In this document: one piece after another, positions 1 through 8,796 of the stretch
How positions within the stretch are numbered: the first letter of the stretch is position 1
How the letters are laid out: the number at the start of each line of letters is the position of its first letter
Assembly (NCBI GenBank): GCA_013817065.1
Contig: JACDDJ010000024.1
Coordinates: 5,267 to 16,078 of the forward strand
Source: Acidobacteriota bacterium
GTDB lineage: Bacteria > Acidobacteriota > Vicinamibacteria > Vicinamibacterales > 2-12-FULL-66-21
Reading direction: 5' to 3'
Length of the DNA stretch: 10,812 nt
Made by a program: the position numbers and the translations under genes
Notes under the pieces: model-generated
Told to the model about the DNA's origin: nothing
Databases searched by the model: none
Seen by the model: the letters and a program-made list of their open reading frames with translations, nothing else

Positions 1-2588
1 TATGTGGCGGCGTGCGCTGAGGCGTTGACGCACCACTCCTCGGCGGCCTGACGCTTCGCCGCGACCTCCGGTGTCGCCATCTCGTTGCGGGCCTTCGTCT
101 CGACCATCAGCAGCTCGGTCTTGGTTTCTGCCACAAAGTCGGGCACGTACTGCTGCGGCGCTGAGCCGACGCGGTAGAAGATCTGGAACTGGTCCCGAGC
201 TGGCTTGAACCAGCGGATGGCATCCCGCTCCAGGATCACCGCGAAGCGCCGCTCAGTGTCGGACTGGAACTTCTGGACGCGATACAGGCACTTGGCGAAG
301 CCGCCGAACAGCATCCGTCCGATCTTCGTCTTGTCGGCTGGCTCGGAGCGGTAATTGTGCACCGTGTCGGCCGCGTCGGCCGTGTAAGCGCTGCGGCGAA
401 GGGGCGTGAAGCCCTGACTGACCCTGACCTCATAGCCACCTTCAGCCTTCTCCCAGTAGTGCCCCGGCTCGTGCATCTGTGCGTGAATGTGCGCGCTCAG
501 CGCGTGCTGGTTGAACTGGAGAACCTTCTGCGCCTCGTCCTCGGTCAGGTAGCTGAGGAAGTGCCGGACCGCTTGGCCGGCAAGGTCGTACAGCAGGTCC
601 GCCTGTTCGTCGTACGAGACGTCGTCGAAGTCGACGAGGCCCCGGACGATATAGTCCTCCAGACGATGCTCGCGGATACCACCCTCACCAACGGACAGGA
701 CCTCTCGGTCATCAGTCCGAAGATGCTGAATCCACAATTCTTCGGACACCGGCGGGTAGCGGACTGACGACAGATTCAACGTGAACGTATTGAACCCGGA
801 CTCGACCTTCCCGATCGGCACGACGAGCACGCGCGGGATGTCGATCGTGGCGTCGGCAACCTCGGCGCAGACGGTGGCCACGACACGCTCGACATCGACA
901 GGCTCACGAACTCCCTCCAGCGTGAGCTGCTGCTGATAGCTGCGTGTGACGGCCTCGACGAGGCGGGCCTGGATCTCGGGCCGCCGCAGGCCCGCTGCCC
1001 CCGGCAGGTCTGATGGCCGATACGAAAGCGCCTCAATCGCCTGTACGGCTGCCGCCGCAACAGTGCGCTCCTCCAGCGAAGCGAAAAGCGGGGGTGCCGC
1101 TGCGGCCTCGCCCACTACCGCGGAGGTTGCAGACGCCGCGCCTGCGCCAAGGCGCTCCGCCAGAATCGAATGCGACTCCACAGTGACGGGACGCCGCTGC
1201 AGTTCCTCATCGGATATCTCTATAGCCTGTACGCGCAGCGGCGAGTCCGGCCTGTTCGCATCGTCCACGATCTCCTGGAACCGGTCGTGCGCGACGATGT
1301 TCAGGCGATCGACGGCGGCAAGCCCAACCCGCTCGCCGTAGGGCAGCCGAAGCCCGCGCCCGATACTCTGCTCCACGAGCGTCCGCGCACTCGCGGCACG
1401 GAGCGGGACTATCGTGTAGAGGTTCGTGACGTCCCAGCCCTCCTTGAGCATGTTGACGTGGATCACGATCTCGGTCGGCTCGTCCGCCCTCTCGACACGG
1501 AGGAGCCGTTGCACCATCGCCTCTTCCTCGGCCCCGGTCCTGCTCGAATCCACCTGAATGACGCGATCCTTGTAGCGACCCTCGAAGAAGGCGTCCGACT
1601 TGATGAGGGCGTCGAGTTCGGCCGCGTGCGTGGTGTCTCGCGCAATAACGAGGACGAACGGCTTCACGAGCGGCCGGCCGGACTCGCGGGCGTAGGTGTC
1701 CAGTTCCACCTTCACATTCTCGTGGAGGCGGATGCCGTCTTCGAGCTTGATTCGCTCAACCTCCGCGGCCGGGATGCCGGCGGGGTTGAAGTCCTTGCGG
1801 GTGACGACAGCTGGCTCCTTCACAAACCCGTCGTCCATCGCTTGAGCCAGGGAGTAGCGGTAGACGACGTTCTTGAAGTGAACGGGGCCGCGCGCGGACT
1901 CGGTGAACGGCGTGGCCGTCAGCTCCAGGCCCAGGACCGGCTTCAACTCGTTGATGGCCCGCACTCCGGCGCTGGCCCGGTAGCGGTGCGACTCGTCCAT
2001 CAGCAGCACGAGGTCGTCGAGATTGGCCAGGTAGTCGAAGTAGCTCTCCCCGATGTACTCGGACAGGCGCTTGATCCGGGGCGACCTCCCGCCGCGGACC
2101 TCGCTGTTGATCTTCGAGATGTTGAAGACGTTGATGCGGCAGGGCGAGAGCTGGTTGAGCAGGGTGGCATCGTAGTTGTCGCCCGTGATCACCTGCGGCG
2201 GCTCGGCCGCGAACTCCGCGATGCCCCTGAAGACGTACTTCGGCGTGTTCGGCGTGAAGTCGGCGATCAGCTTCGAGTAGATCGTGAGGTTCGGAGCGAG
2301 CACGAAGAAGTTCCGTGCGCCATGAGCCAGGTGCATGTACGAGATGAACGCGCCCATCAATCTCGTCTTGCCGACGCCGGTGGCCAGTGCGAAGCAGACC
2401 GACGGGAACCCGCGCTCGAAGTCCGTCACGGTCGGCCACTCCGCTTTGATGGCGTCGAGGGCGACGGCCGAATCGTCGCCCTTCTTGAGTGTGGCCAGCT
2501 CGGTGATGCGGTCCAGGATTTCTAGCGAGTGACGCTGCGGCGCGCGCAGACTGAGACGACCGGCGATGGCGTTGACCTGGCGATGCAT
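1..2588 (-). CDS. res: Type III-like restriction enzyme Res subunit (DEAD/DEAH helicase-nuclease), 3' end cut by window
   Basis: The frame is open from ATG 2588 to the left edge (862 codons, no stop), so only the extreme C-terminus is missing. Superfamily 2 helicase motifs appear in order: Walker A ATGVGKT (K74), DESH (198-201), TATPF (224-228), the segment LKEGWD (W385) and motif VI EQSIGRGLR (406-414). Near the C-terminus, PD at 816-817 followed by E830-T-K832 forms a PD-(D/E)XK nuclease site. This is the arrangement of type III Res subunits: ATP-driven motor first, nuclease last. The enzyme is expected to cut DNA not protected by the Mod methyltransferase encoded just upstream. The start lies five bases after the mod stop, with AGAGGA (2598-2603) as ribosome site inside the end of mod, which implies coupled translation. 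The N-terminus is short, with Walker A near residue 74. Res function is well supported; the cleavage site and specificity are unknown. Confidence 0.93.
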   Translation of the reverse strand, partial: MHRQVNAIAGRLSLRAPQRHSLEILDRITELATLKKGDDSAVALDAIKAEWPTVTDFERGFPSVCFALATGVGKTRLMGAFISYMHLAHGARNFFVLAPNLTIYSKLIADFTPNTPKYVFRGIAEFAAEPPQVITGDNYDATLLNQLSPCRINVFNISKINSEVRGGRSPRIKRLSEYIGESYFDYLANLDDLVLLMDESHRYRASAGVRAINELKPVLGLELTATPFTESARGPVHFKNVVYRYSLAQAMDDGFVKEPAVVTRKDFNPAGIPAAEVERIKLEDGIRLHENVKVELDTYARESGRPLVKPFVLVIARDTTHAAELDALIKSDAFFEGRYKDRVIQVDSSRTGAEEEAMVQRLLRVERADEPTEIVIHVNMLKEGWDVTNLYTIVPLRAASARTLVEQSIGRGLRLPYGERVGLAAVDRLNIVAHDRFQEIVDDANRPDSPLRVQAIEISDEELQRRPVTVESHSILAERLGAGAASATSAVVGEAAAAPPLFASLEERTVAAAAVQAIEALSYRPSDLPGAAGLRRPEIQARLVEAVTRSYQQQLTLEGVREPVDVERVVATVCAEVADATIDIPRVLVVPIGKVESGFNTFTLNLSSVRYPPVSEELWIQHLRTDDREVLSVGEGGIREHRLEDYIVRGLVDFDDVSYDEQADLLYDLAGQAVRHFLSYLTEDEAQKVLQFNQHALSAHIHAQMHEPGHYWEKAEGGYEVRVSQGFTPLRRSAYTADAADTVHNYRSEPADKTKIGRMLFGGFAKCLYRVQKFQSDTERRFAVILERDAIRWFKPARDQFQIFYRVGSAPQQYVPDFVAETKTELLMVETKARNEMATPEVAAKRQAAEEWCVNASAHAAT

Positions 2589-2593
2589 CGGCG

Positions 2594-4204
2594 TCAGTCC
2601 TCTAATCCCAGGCCCTGCTGGCCTGATGGCGGAGGCGCCTGCACGAGGTTCGCGACTTCAAGGCTGTAGTCGTCGTGGCCCCATTCGCAGCGTGACAGGA
2701 CGGTTTTCGGGATCTTCTTGATCGTCAGGTTCGGGTAGGCGTCCGCCTTGCCACGGAACGCCGTGCACATCACGAGCAGCGACCGATCCGATCCGACATC
2801 TGCGCTCAGTTGCAGGAGCTGCTCGTGCGTGAGGTGCTGCGTCGTCACGTAGATGAAGTCCCGCTCGGTCGAGTGCCCGTGCTCCCAGTAGACGGCCTCG
2901 TTCGGCGCGTAGGCGAACCCTTCCAGCTTGCAGAGCGCCTCGGCGAGCATCGCGGCGTTGTACGCCTTGTTGATGACCCAGTTGCCCCACCTGTCTCGTT
3001 CGAGCAGGGATGGAGCGAGCCGGTAGTAGCGGAATCCGCCACCGCCCTTCCAACTCGTGGAATCAGTCACGCCGCCGGGATCTTGACCATCGATGACCTT
3101 CTGGAGGCGCGGAATGATGTAGGTGTGGCAGTGTTCGCCGAGTTCGACCATCACCCAACGACGACCCATCTTGTGGGCGACGGCACCCGTCGTACCCGAG
3201 CCGGCGAACGAGTCCAGGACGAGATCGCCTGAGTCCGTCGCTAGCTGGAGCACACGCTCGATGAGGCGTTCAGGCTTTGGTGTTCCGAACGACGTGGCGC
3301 CCGGGAACAGCGCCCGCATCTCGTTCTTCGAGGTTCGGTTGCTGCCCACGGCGGTCTTCGTCCAGAGAGTTCTCGGCACTAGGTCTCCAACCTCGGTCAG
3401 GTACCGCTTGATGCTGGGGCGCGCGCCGCGATTCGGCCCCCACCAAATGCGCCCGTCCCCATCCAGTTCGCGAAGTCGCTCCTCGGAGACTCGCCAGAAC
3501 CTCCCGGGTGGTGGAGAGAAGGTACGTCCCGTCGGTCCCTCGACGGTGTAGGTTCCCCTTGAGTACGGCTTGTTCGCATACGGGTCTCCTGGCAGCCAAG
3601 GTCCGCGAGGATCGTCGTCCGGGTTCGTGTAGATCGCATTAGCCTCTTCGGTCCTCGCAAGTTTCTTAGGAGTCCAGTCGGGATTGCGCGAGTAGGCAAA
3701 GAGGTGATCGTGGTCGGTGGAGAACTGGCGGGCCGAGTTGCGTGGAGAGTCCGCCTTCTCCCAAATCACGTTGGCAACAAACGAAGCGCGTCCGAAGACC
3801 TCGTCGCACAGCACCTTGAGGTAGTGCGCTTCGTTATCGTCAATCGTGATCCAGATGGAGCCATCGGGTGTCAGGACGCGTCGCAGCAGTTCCAATCGCT
3901 CTCGCATCAATGAGAGCCACAACGAGTGCTCAACGCCGTCGTCGTAGTGCTCGAAGGCACTGCCGGTGTTATACGGTGGGTCGATGAAGACGCACTTGAC
4001 CTTGCCCGTGAACTCCTGCTCTAGCGCCTTGAGCGCAAGCAGGTTGTCGCCGAAGATCAGGCGGTTGTCGAAGACGTCGTGGTCGGTCACGCGGTGAGGC
4101 GCGTGGTAGGAGCGCTCCGGCTCCTCGATGAGGATGCGCGGCTCCAGCTTCGGCCGGTCCTCCTTGCCAATCCACGTCAATTCGAGCTTCTGTTTTCGAT
4201 TCAT
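2594..4204 (-). CDS. mod: Type III-like Mod: site-specific adenine DNA methyltransferase
   Basis: A 536-residue N6-adenine (beta-class) DNA methyltransferase of the N4/N6-MTase family. The catalytic motif DPPYNT (75-80) comes first, then a long variable middle that is probably the target-recognition domain (about 150-310), then the S-adenosylmethionine site DSFAGSGTTG (331-340). DPPY before FxGxG is the beta-class order used by type III Mod proteins. The C-terminal third (about 375-536) has no catalytic motif and may contact Res. The ATG at 4204 is preferred over a GTG at 4264 in the same frame: it gives the N-terminus MNRKQKLELTWIGKE and avoids overlap with the helicase gene. The spacing is 22 bases from the helicase stop and 5 bases to res, so this is part of one operon. 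It should mark host sites against Res. The recognition sequence cannot be read from the protein. Confidence 0.95.
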   Translation of the reverse strand: MNRKQKLELTWIGKEDRPKLEPRILIEEPERSYHAPHRVTDHDVFDNRLIFGDNLLALKALEQEFTGKVKCVFIDPPYNTGSAFEHYDDGVEHSLWLSLMRERLELLRRVLTPDGSIWITIDDNEAHYLKVLCDEVFGRASFVANVIWEKADSPRNSARQFSTDHDHLFAYSRNPDWTPKKLARTEEANAIYTNPDDDPRGPWLPGDPYANKPYSRGTYTVEGPTGRTFSPPPGRFWRVSEERLRELDGDGRIWWGPNRGARPSIKRYLTEVGDLVPRTLWTKTAVGSNRTSKNEMRALFPGATSFGTPKPERLIERVLQLATDSGDLVLDSFAGSGTTGAVAHKMGRRWVMVELGEHCHTYIIPRLQKVIDGQDPGGVTDSTSWKGGGGFRYYRLAPSLLERDRWGNWVINKAYNAAMLAEALCKLEGFAYAPNEAVYWEHGHSTERDFIYVTTQHLTHEQLLQLSADVGSDRSLLVMCTAFRGKADAYPNLTIKKIPKTVLSRCEWGHDDYSLEVANLVQAPPPSGQQGLGLED

Positions 4205-4226
4205 GCTCTTGTCCGCGCCCACTGTC

Positions 4227-5453
4227 TCACACCACGCGCCACGGCACGCTGAATAGACACGCACTCATCACGGTCTGGGTGAGTTGCGCTTCGAGCTGCG
4301 CGATCAGCTCGCCCCGCTTGCGGTCGATCTCGTCCTGCGACTCGAACAACGCGCGGCGCCGGTTGTTGCGCTCTGATTCGAGCGTCTTCATCCGTTTCTG
4401 GGACGCGAGCTTCTCTTCGAGCGACACCGCGATGCGGGCCGTCTTTCGCGCTTCCTTGATCTGGCGGTCCAGTTCCTTGATCTCGCGCTCCAGCCCCAGC
4501 TTCAGGTCGTCGGCCCAGCCATCCAGCTTCTCGGCCTCGGCCTCGAACGCGCTCGCTGAACGCTCCGACACGCCGCGCCTGACGGTCGCCTCGTTCTCCC
4601 GACTGATATCGGCCAATCGGACTCGAAGAGAGTCGATCCGCTCGAGCGAGTCCAGGGCAAGCTGTCCCGTCGCGCGGTCCACCGTTCCGGAGATGGACAG
4701 GAGCCGCGCCGCCACATCCGCGGGGACCACGGCGCCGTCCTCTGTGACGACGCTCAAGAGCAGGTGGTCCTCGGCCTGCCCAAGCGTCTCGACAGTGAGG
4801 TGATCCAGGCGAAGCATGCCCTTTGTTCCTCGCAATGGTTCGAGCACGGAGATCTTGCCCACATGCTTCGAGTAGGCGACCTGCAGTTCGAGCTCGGGGT
4901 CATCCGGCATCAGCCGCGCCTTGGCCCCGGCGACCACAGTCTCCGCAAGGGGATGGCTGAGGCGATAGAGGTGCGCCTCGCCGTCCCGTCGCGGCAGCTC
5001 GTACCGTCCCGTCGGCACGTCAGCGTCCTCGGGGGCCTGGTGCAGGTCGAACGACGCCTCGGAGAGGAACGTCGCACGGCCGCCCAGCTCAAACCGGGTG
5101 AGCGCCATCAGGCGCTGTTCGTAGCGGTTCAACGACGCTCGCGATGACTCGTTTGTGACCCGCAGCTTCTCCCGCACCTCGTCATCGAAGTGCTCCAGCA
5201 ACTGCTGGCGGGCCTTATCGAAGGTACCCGTGATCTCGAAGTCGAGTTCCTGCTGCAGGGCGTCGAAGGCCGTCTTGATCTCGTCGGTCCTCCGGCACTG
5301 CTGATAGATCGACGCGATCCGTTTCTCGAAATCGACGCCCGACTCGATGGCGCCGAGCACCTCGTCGCTAGCGCCGAATACGCCCTCGAAGAGCTTGAAC
5401 TTCTCGGAGAGGAGCTGGAAGACGCGCTGGTCAGCCGCGTTCGTGCGGTTCAG
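4227..5453 (-). pseudogene. SNF2-family helicase, C-terminal part separated by frameshift
   Basis: This is the downstream 408 codons of the helicase gene, in the -1 frame relative to the N-terminal part. The join reads naturally as VVNF / LNRTNAADQRVFQLLSEKF and then EGVFGASDEVLGAIESGVDF, continuing the helicase core into its C-terminal region. The last 120 or so residues are rich in E, K and R in heptad-like order (for example LEREIKELDRQIKEARKTA), which suggests a coiled coil. The end FSVPWRVV followed by TGA looks like a genuine C-terminus. With one base restored, the whole gene is exactly 975 codons including the stop. This fragment has no good start codon of its own at the break; a GTG at 5360 has no convincing ribosome site. 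It is probably untranslated unless the frameshift is a sequence error or is bypassed. It ends 22 bases before mod. Confidence 0.85.
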
Positions 5454-5456
5454 AAG
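5450..5456 (-). other. Single-base frameshift site in the helicase gene
   Basis: On the coding strand the sequence reads AAC TTC TGA AC, giving N-F-stop. Inserting one C (AAC TTC CTG AAC) restores N-F-L-N-R and joins the two frames without loss. The total length then becomes divisible by three, which supports a one-base deletion rather than two separate genes. The run at the site is only one or two C, so it is not a long homopolymer. No canonical slippery heptamer is present, so programmed frameshifting is unlikely. Confidence 0.8.
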
Positions 5457-7150
5457 TTGACGACCACGACGTCGTGCTTCTGACCGTAGCGGTGGCAGCG
5501 GCCGATGCGCTGCTCGATCCGCTGCGGGTTCCAGGGCAGGTCGTAGTTGACGACCAGCGAGCAGAACTGGAGGTTGATGCCCTCCGCACCGGCTTCGGTG
5601 GCGATCATGATCTGGCCCTGATCGCGGAAGTAATCCACGATGGCCGACCGCATGTCGGCCGTCTTCGAGTCCGTGATCTGATCGGTGCCTTCATGGCGGG
5701 CACGCCAGTCGGCGTAGATCGCACGCGACTGTTCGTCCGTGTTGGAGCCGTTGAACAGGACCAGACCGTCCTTCCACGGGCTGTCGGCCAAGAGCCGCTG
5801 GAGGTAGAGCTGCGTCTTCCTTGACTCCGTGAAGATGATGGCCTTCTGGGCTCCACCCAGCTCCGTCGCCTTGTCGAACGCGACCCGCAGCGCCTTCAGA
5901 AGAGCATCGCCCTTTGCGTTGTGCGTGATTGAGGCCGCCAAGTCACGGAATTGCTCGAGATCGGCGATCTCGCGGGCGAGGGCCTCGCGGTCTTCCGTCG
6001 ACAGCGGTGGCCCCGGATCCTCGCCCTCCCATTCCTCGGCCGTCTCGTCCAACGCCTCGTAGTCCTCGTCGAGCTCGACAAGCAGCTGTTCGGGGAGCGA
6101 CTCTTTCGGCGTCTGCTTAGCGAGCGTTCCCTTCAGGCGCTTCGCCAGCGTGTCGAGCGCGCCTGCAATGGCGAACGACGAGGAGGCCAGGAGCTTGCGC
6201 ATGACCAGCGTCATGAGCGTCCGCTGGCCTGACGGAAGCGCTTTCAGGTTCTCGCGCCGCAGGTACTCGGAGACGAGTTCGTAAAGCCGGTCTTCGGACG
6301 CGTCGGGCGTGAACTGCTCGACGAGCGGGAGGCGACGCGTGTACGAGACGTACGCCGTCACCTGCCGGCGCAGGGTGCGATGGCAGATCGGTGCGAGCCG
6401 GCGCTTCAACGTGGCGAACACCTGTTCCTGCGTCAGGTCGCGGAACTGCTCGCGGAAGCTCTTGAGGTCGCCGAAGACCTGGTCGTCGATGATGCTCACC
6501 AGCCCGAACAGCTCGAGGAGAGAGTTCTGGAGGGGCGTGGCCGTGAGCAGAAGCTTGGGCGCTGACGCCAGCGCTTGCTTCAACGTGTTAGCGATGACAT
6601 TGGACGGCTTGTAGACGTTGCGCAGCCGGTGCGCTTCGTCCATCACCACCAGGTCCCACGCCGTGTTGTGGACGTCAGCCGCCTTGTTGCGCGCGAACTG
6701 GTACGAGCAGATGACGACGTGCCCGTCGACTTCGAAGGGACGGAAGTGGCCGGCCTTGATGGCTTCGTTGTACGACTTCGTCTCGAGAATCCGGCACGGC
6801 AGGAAGAACTTGTCTGTCAGCTCCTGGTGCCACTGCTTGCGGAGGTTCGACGGGGTGATGACGAGGACGCGGCGCTTGCGCTCTGCCCACCGCTGCGCGA
6901 GCACGAGCCCTGCTTCGATGGTCTTGCCAAGCCCGACCTCGTCGGCCAGCAGCACGCCGCGTGAGAGCGGCGACTTAAACGAGAACAGCGCCGCGTCGAT
7001 CTGATGCGGATTGAGGTCGACCTGCGCATCGACCAGAGCGCTGGCCAGCCGGTCGTCGCTGTCCGGCGGGCAGCGGCGCGTCAGCTCATACGCGTAATAC
7101 TTCGCGTGATAGGGCGTCAGCGTCTGGGGTAGGGAGGCAGTCGCCGGCAT
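5450..7150 (-). CDS. SNF2-family helicase motor (N-terminal part of a frameshifted gene)
   Basis: This part encodes 566 residues before a premature TGA at 5450-5452. It contains the complete SNF2/superfamily 2 motor: Walker A DEVGLGKT (70-77), DEAH (171-174), TATPLQNS (203-210), a long acidic linker around 350-400, a second RecA-like lobe with AIIFTESRKTQ, the segment TEAGAEGINLQ, and motif VI QRIGRCHRYGQ (547-557). The reading frame is lost nine residues after motif VI. Such proteins are ATP-driven DNA translocases without strand-separating activity. Related SNF2 proteins act in DISARM (DrmD) and in other methyltransferase-linked defence loci. The ATG at 7150 follows the abiEii stop by six bases; the purine-rich GGGAGAG upstream is the likely ribosome site. 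The intact gene (7150-4227) would encode 974 residues. If the shift is real, this truncated motor lacks its coiled-coil tail and may be inactive in the complex. Confidence 0.88.
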   Translation of the reverse strand: MPATASLPQTLTPYHAKYYAYELTRRCPPDSDDRLASALVDAQVDLNPHQIDAALFSFKSPLSRGVLLADEVGLGKTIEAGLVLAQRWAERKRRVLVITPSNLRKQWHQELTDKFFLPCRILETKSYNEAIKAGHFRPFEVDGHVVICSYQFARNKAADVHNTAWDLVVMDEAHRLRNVYKPSNVIANTLKQALASAPKLLLTATPLQNSLLELFGLVSIIDDQVFGDLKSFREQFRDLTQEQVFATLKRRLAPICHRTLRRQVTAYVSYTRRLPLVEQFTPDASEDRLYELVSEYLRRENLKALPSGQRTLMTLVMRKLLASSSFAIAGALDTLAKRLKGTLAKQTPKESLPEQLLVELDEDYEALDETAEEWEGEDPGPPLSTEDREALAREIADLEQFRDLAASITHNAKGDALLKALRVAFDKATELGGAQKAIIFTESRKTQLYLQRLLADSPWKDGLVLFNGSNTDEQSRAIYADWRARHEGTDQITDSKTADMRSAIVDYFRDQGQIMIATEAGAEGINLQFCSLVVNYDLPWNPQRIEQRIGRCHRYGQKHDVVVVNF

Positions 7151-7156
7151 AACTGG

Positions 7157-8188
7157 TCAAACTCTCCCTTCCAACCGGTTGATTCGACGTTCAACGTCAC
7201 CAAGAGTCGTGAGAATTCGCTCGAATGACTCCGGCTCGGACAGGTACATGTCGCGCATCGCCTGGTAGTCACGGCGGAGCGCTGCCTCTCGTTCGGGCGG
7301 AGGCACGAGCCTGAACGTCGGCGGGCCGGCCAGGTCGTAGCGAGCCCAGGCGCTGCCGAAGAACCGACTCTTCCAGCGGACGACACGCTCGCACAGATCC
7401 GATTGCGCGATGGCACCGGCGGCATCGGCATGAAGAGCGAGCGCTGCGGTGTCGGCGTAGTGACGCGCGAATCGATCCGGAGTCACCTTCTCCGAAGGGC
7501 GATGGTGTTCCGCGTGGAGGATCGTCGCCTTTTCCCAGAACGAGCGGTGCAGATCTAGTGCGACGACGTCGCACTGCCAGTCGGCAAATGCATCTGGGAG
7601 CACGTCGGCAATCCAGGGGCGAACGGCGTGGCTGCCCGTCGGCCGTTGCTCCGTCAGCGAGCCGAATTCGAGCTTCACCGACCGGGTCAGGTAGTCGAGC
7701 GCCGGGGGCTGGGTCGTGGGGTAGTGAAACAGCAGCACAGGCGAGTGCGAGTGTGCATCCACCTCAAACGCCAGCCACGGACTCGCGCCCTCGCCGAGTT
7801 GCACCTCCAATTCGGCAGCGATTTCCGGTGTCAGCGTGTCACGGACGACAGTCGTGCACTTCGCTTCGGCGCGCTCCATCCATTTGCTCGCTTGGCCCTT
7901 GCTCAGTCCGGCCGTTGCGTCCGGCTCGTCGAGACCAAGGAAAGCAGGGGTCAGCGAGAGGTCAATGTCCTCTGAAAAACGGTTGATGACACCGAACACT
8001 TTCGAAAGCGAGGTGCCTCCCTTGAAGACGATGGCGTCTCGGAAGGACGACTCGAACAGGACGCTGAGGAGCCAGCACACCCAGAAGTCCTTCTCGACGA
8101 TCACGGCAGACAGACCTCGACGGGCCGCAGCCTCGTCGATGTAGACCCTGCGCTCACCAGCCGGGAGTTCGAGGAACGCCAGCCTCAT
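7157..8188 (-). CDS. abiEii: AbiEii-family nucleotidyltransferase toxin
   Basis: A 343-residue nucleotidyltransferase of the AbiEii/AbiGii family, the toxin of the AbiE (type IV) toxin-antitoxin system. The fold's signature is clear: KGGTSLSK (56-63), then FSEDIDLSL (71-79), where D74 and D76 would bind metal. Further family-like segments are VKLEF (171-175) and FWEKATILHAEHH (217-229), with K220 in the conserved position of the later motif. AbiE family toxins are nucleotidyltransferases that arrest growth reversibly; related MenT toxins modify tRNA. The ATG at 8188 overlaps the stop of the upstream antitoxin gene as ATGA, and an AAGGAG (8200-8205) lies 11 bases before it, so translation is coupled. 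It is followed after six bases by the helicase gene, which places the toxin inside the restriction operon. The family call is firm; the target nucleotide and substrate here are unknown. Confidence 0.93.
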   Translation of the reverse strand: MRLAFLELPAGERRVYIDEAAARRGLSAVIVEKDFWVCWLLSVLFESSFRDAIVFKGGTSLSKVFGVINRFSEDIDLSLTPAFLGLDEPDATAGLSKGQASKWMERAEAKCTTVVRDTLTPEIAAELEVQLGEGASPWLAFEVDAHSHSPVLLFHYPTTQPPALDYLTRSVKLEFGSLTEQRPTGSHAVRPWIADVLPDAFADWQCDVVALDLHRSFWEKATILHAEHHRPSEKVTPDRFARHYADTAALALHADAAGAIAQSDLCERVVRWKSRFFGSAWARYDLAGPPTFRLVPPPEREAALRRDYQAMRDMYLSEPESFERILTTLGDVERRINRLEGRV

Positions 8189-8796
8189 GACGCCGCGATC
8201 TCCTTCAGCGGACGGTGCATCCATTCGGGGGCAAGCGTCAGATCCTTGAGCAGCGCGCGCCGATCGTCGGCCGGCAGTGTCTGCCGGAGTCTGGCGATCC
8301 GCTCAGGCGTGACGTGCTCCGGGCCGAGGTCACGAAAGGCCTGGATGACGAGCCCGGACAATCGCCCAGCGGCGGCCATGTTGCGCGGTGTCGTGCGTCG
8401 GAGCTGCAGCGTCATCGGGCCGACCCGGACGACACGGCTTGGACCGTCGGTGAGGAAGACGACCTTCGCGGGCACCTGCTCCGAGAGGCCGAGCAGATTC
8501 GCCGCATAGGCACCGGACGGCTGCAGCCGGACGCGATCACGCCCGGCCAGCGCCTTCGCGAGCGCTTCTGGCGTGGGAGAGAGTTTTCCAAGGGTCGGGT
8601 GCAGCTTCGGGTAGTCGTACAGGCCTCGGCCGAGTTGGCGAATCGTGCCAGCCTCGGTCTGGCGCCGGAGCGCCGACGTAATGGCCGGACGGCTGGCGAG
8701 GTCCAGGAAGTGGCGCGGCGTGAAGACCCAACCCCTCCCGTGTCCTCTGATACGGTCAAGTATCGCCTTTTCAGACGATTGCGAGCGTTTTGCCAT
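8185..8796 (-). CDS. abiEi: AbiEi-like antitoxin/regulator (DUF6088-type)
   Basis: A 203-residue protein. Residues about 9-62 look like a winged helix-turn-helix (segment AITSALRRQTEAGTIRQLG, ending in GRGLYDYP), followed by an AbiEi-like C-terminal domain with GAYAANLLGL and VVFLTDGPSR. This matches the DUF6088/AbiEi style of antitoxins that pair with AbiEii. In studied AbiE systems the antitoxin represses its own operon by binding inverted repeats and counters the toxin without a stable complex. The ATG at 8796 was chosen because the conserved-looking helical domain starts right after it. The frame stays open upstream to about 9054, but that part runs through a large DNA palindrome and has no protein-like character. 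No clear Shine-Dalgarno precedes the ATG. The stop overlaps the abiEii start by four bases. It is the first gene of the defence operon. Confidence 0.88.
   Translation of the reverse strand: MAKRSQSSEKAILDRIRGHGRGWVFTPRHFLDLASRPAITSALRRQTEAGTIRQLGRGLYDYPKLHPTLGKLSPTPEALAKALAGRDRVRLQPSGAYAANLLGLSEQVPAKVVFLTDGPSRVVRVGPMTLQLRRTTPRNMAAAGRLSGLVIQAFRDLGPEHVTPERIARLRQTLPADDRRALLKDLTLAPEWMHRPLKEIAAS

Noticed and set aside
1170..2525. 451-codon open frame on the plus strand
   Set aside because: It lies wholly antisense to res, whose helicase motifs are unmistakable. Long antisense frames are common in GC-rich genes, and no domain is recognisable.
4205..4264. GTG start at 4264 for the methyltransferase
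   Set aside because: It would overlap the helicase gene by 38 bases and add residues unlike the family's N-terminus; the ATG at 4204 fits better.
5440..5465. Programmed ribosomal frameshift in the helicase
   Set aside because: No slippery heptamer is seen at the site, and the two frames join as a simple one-base deletion.
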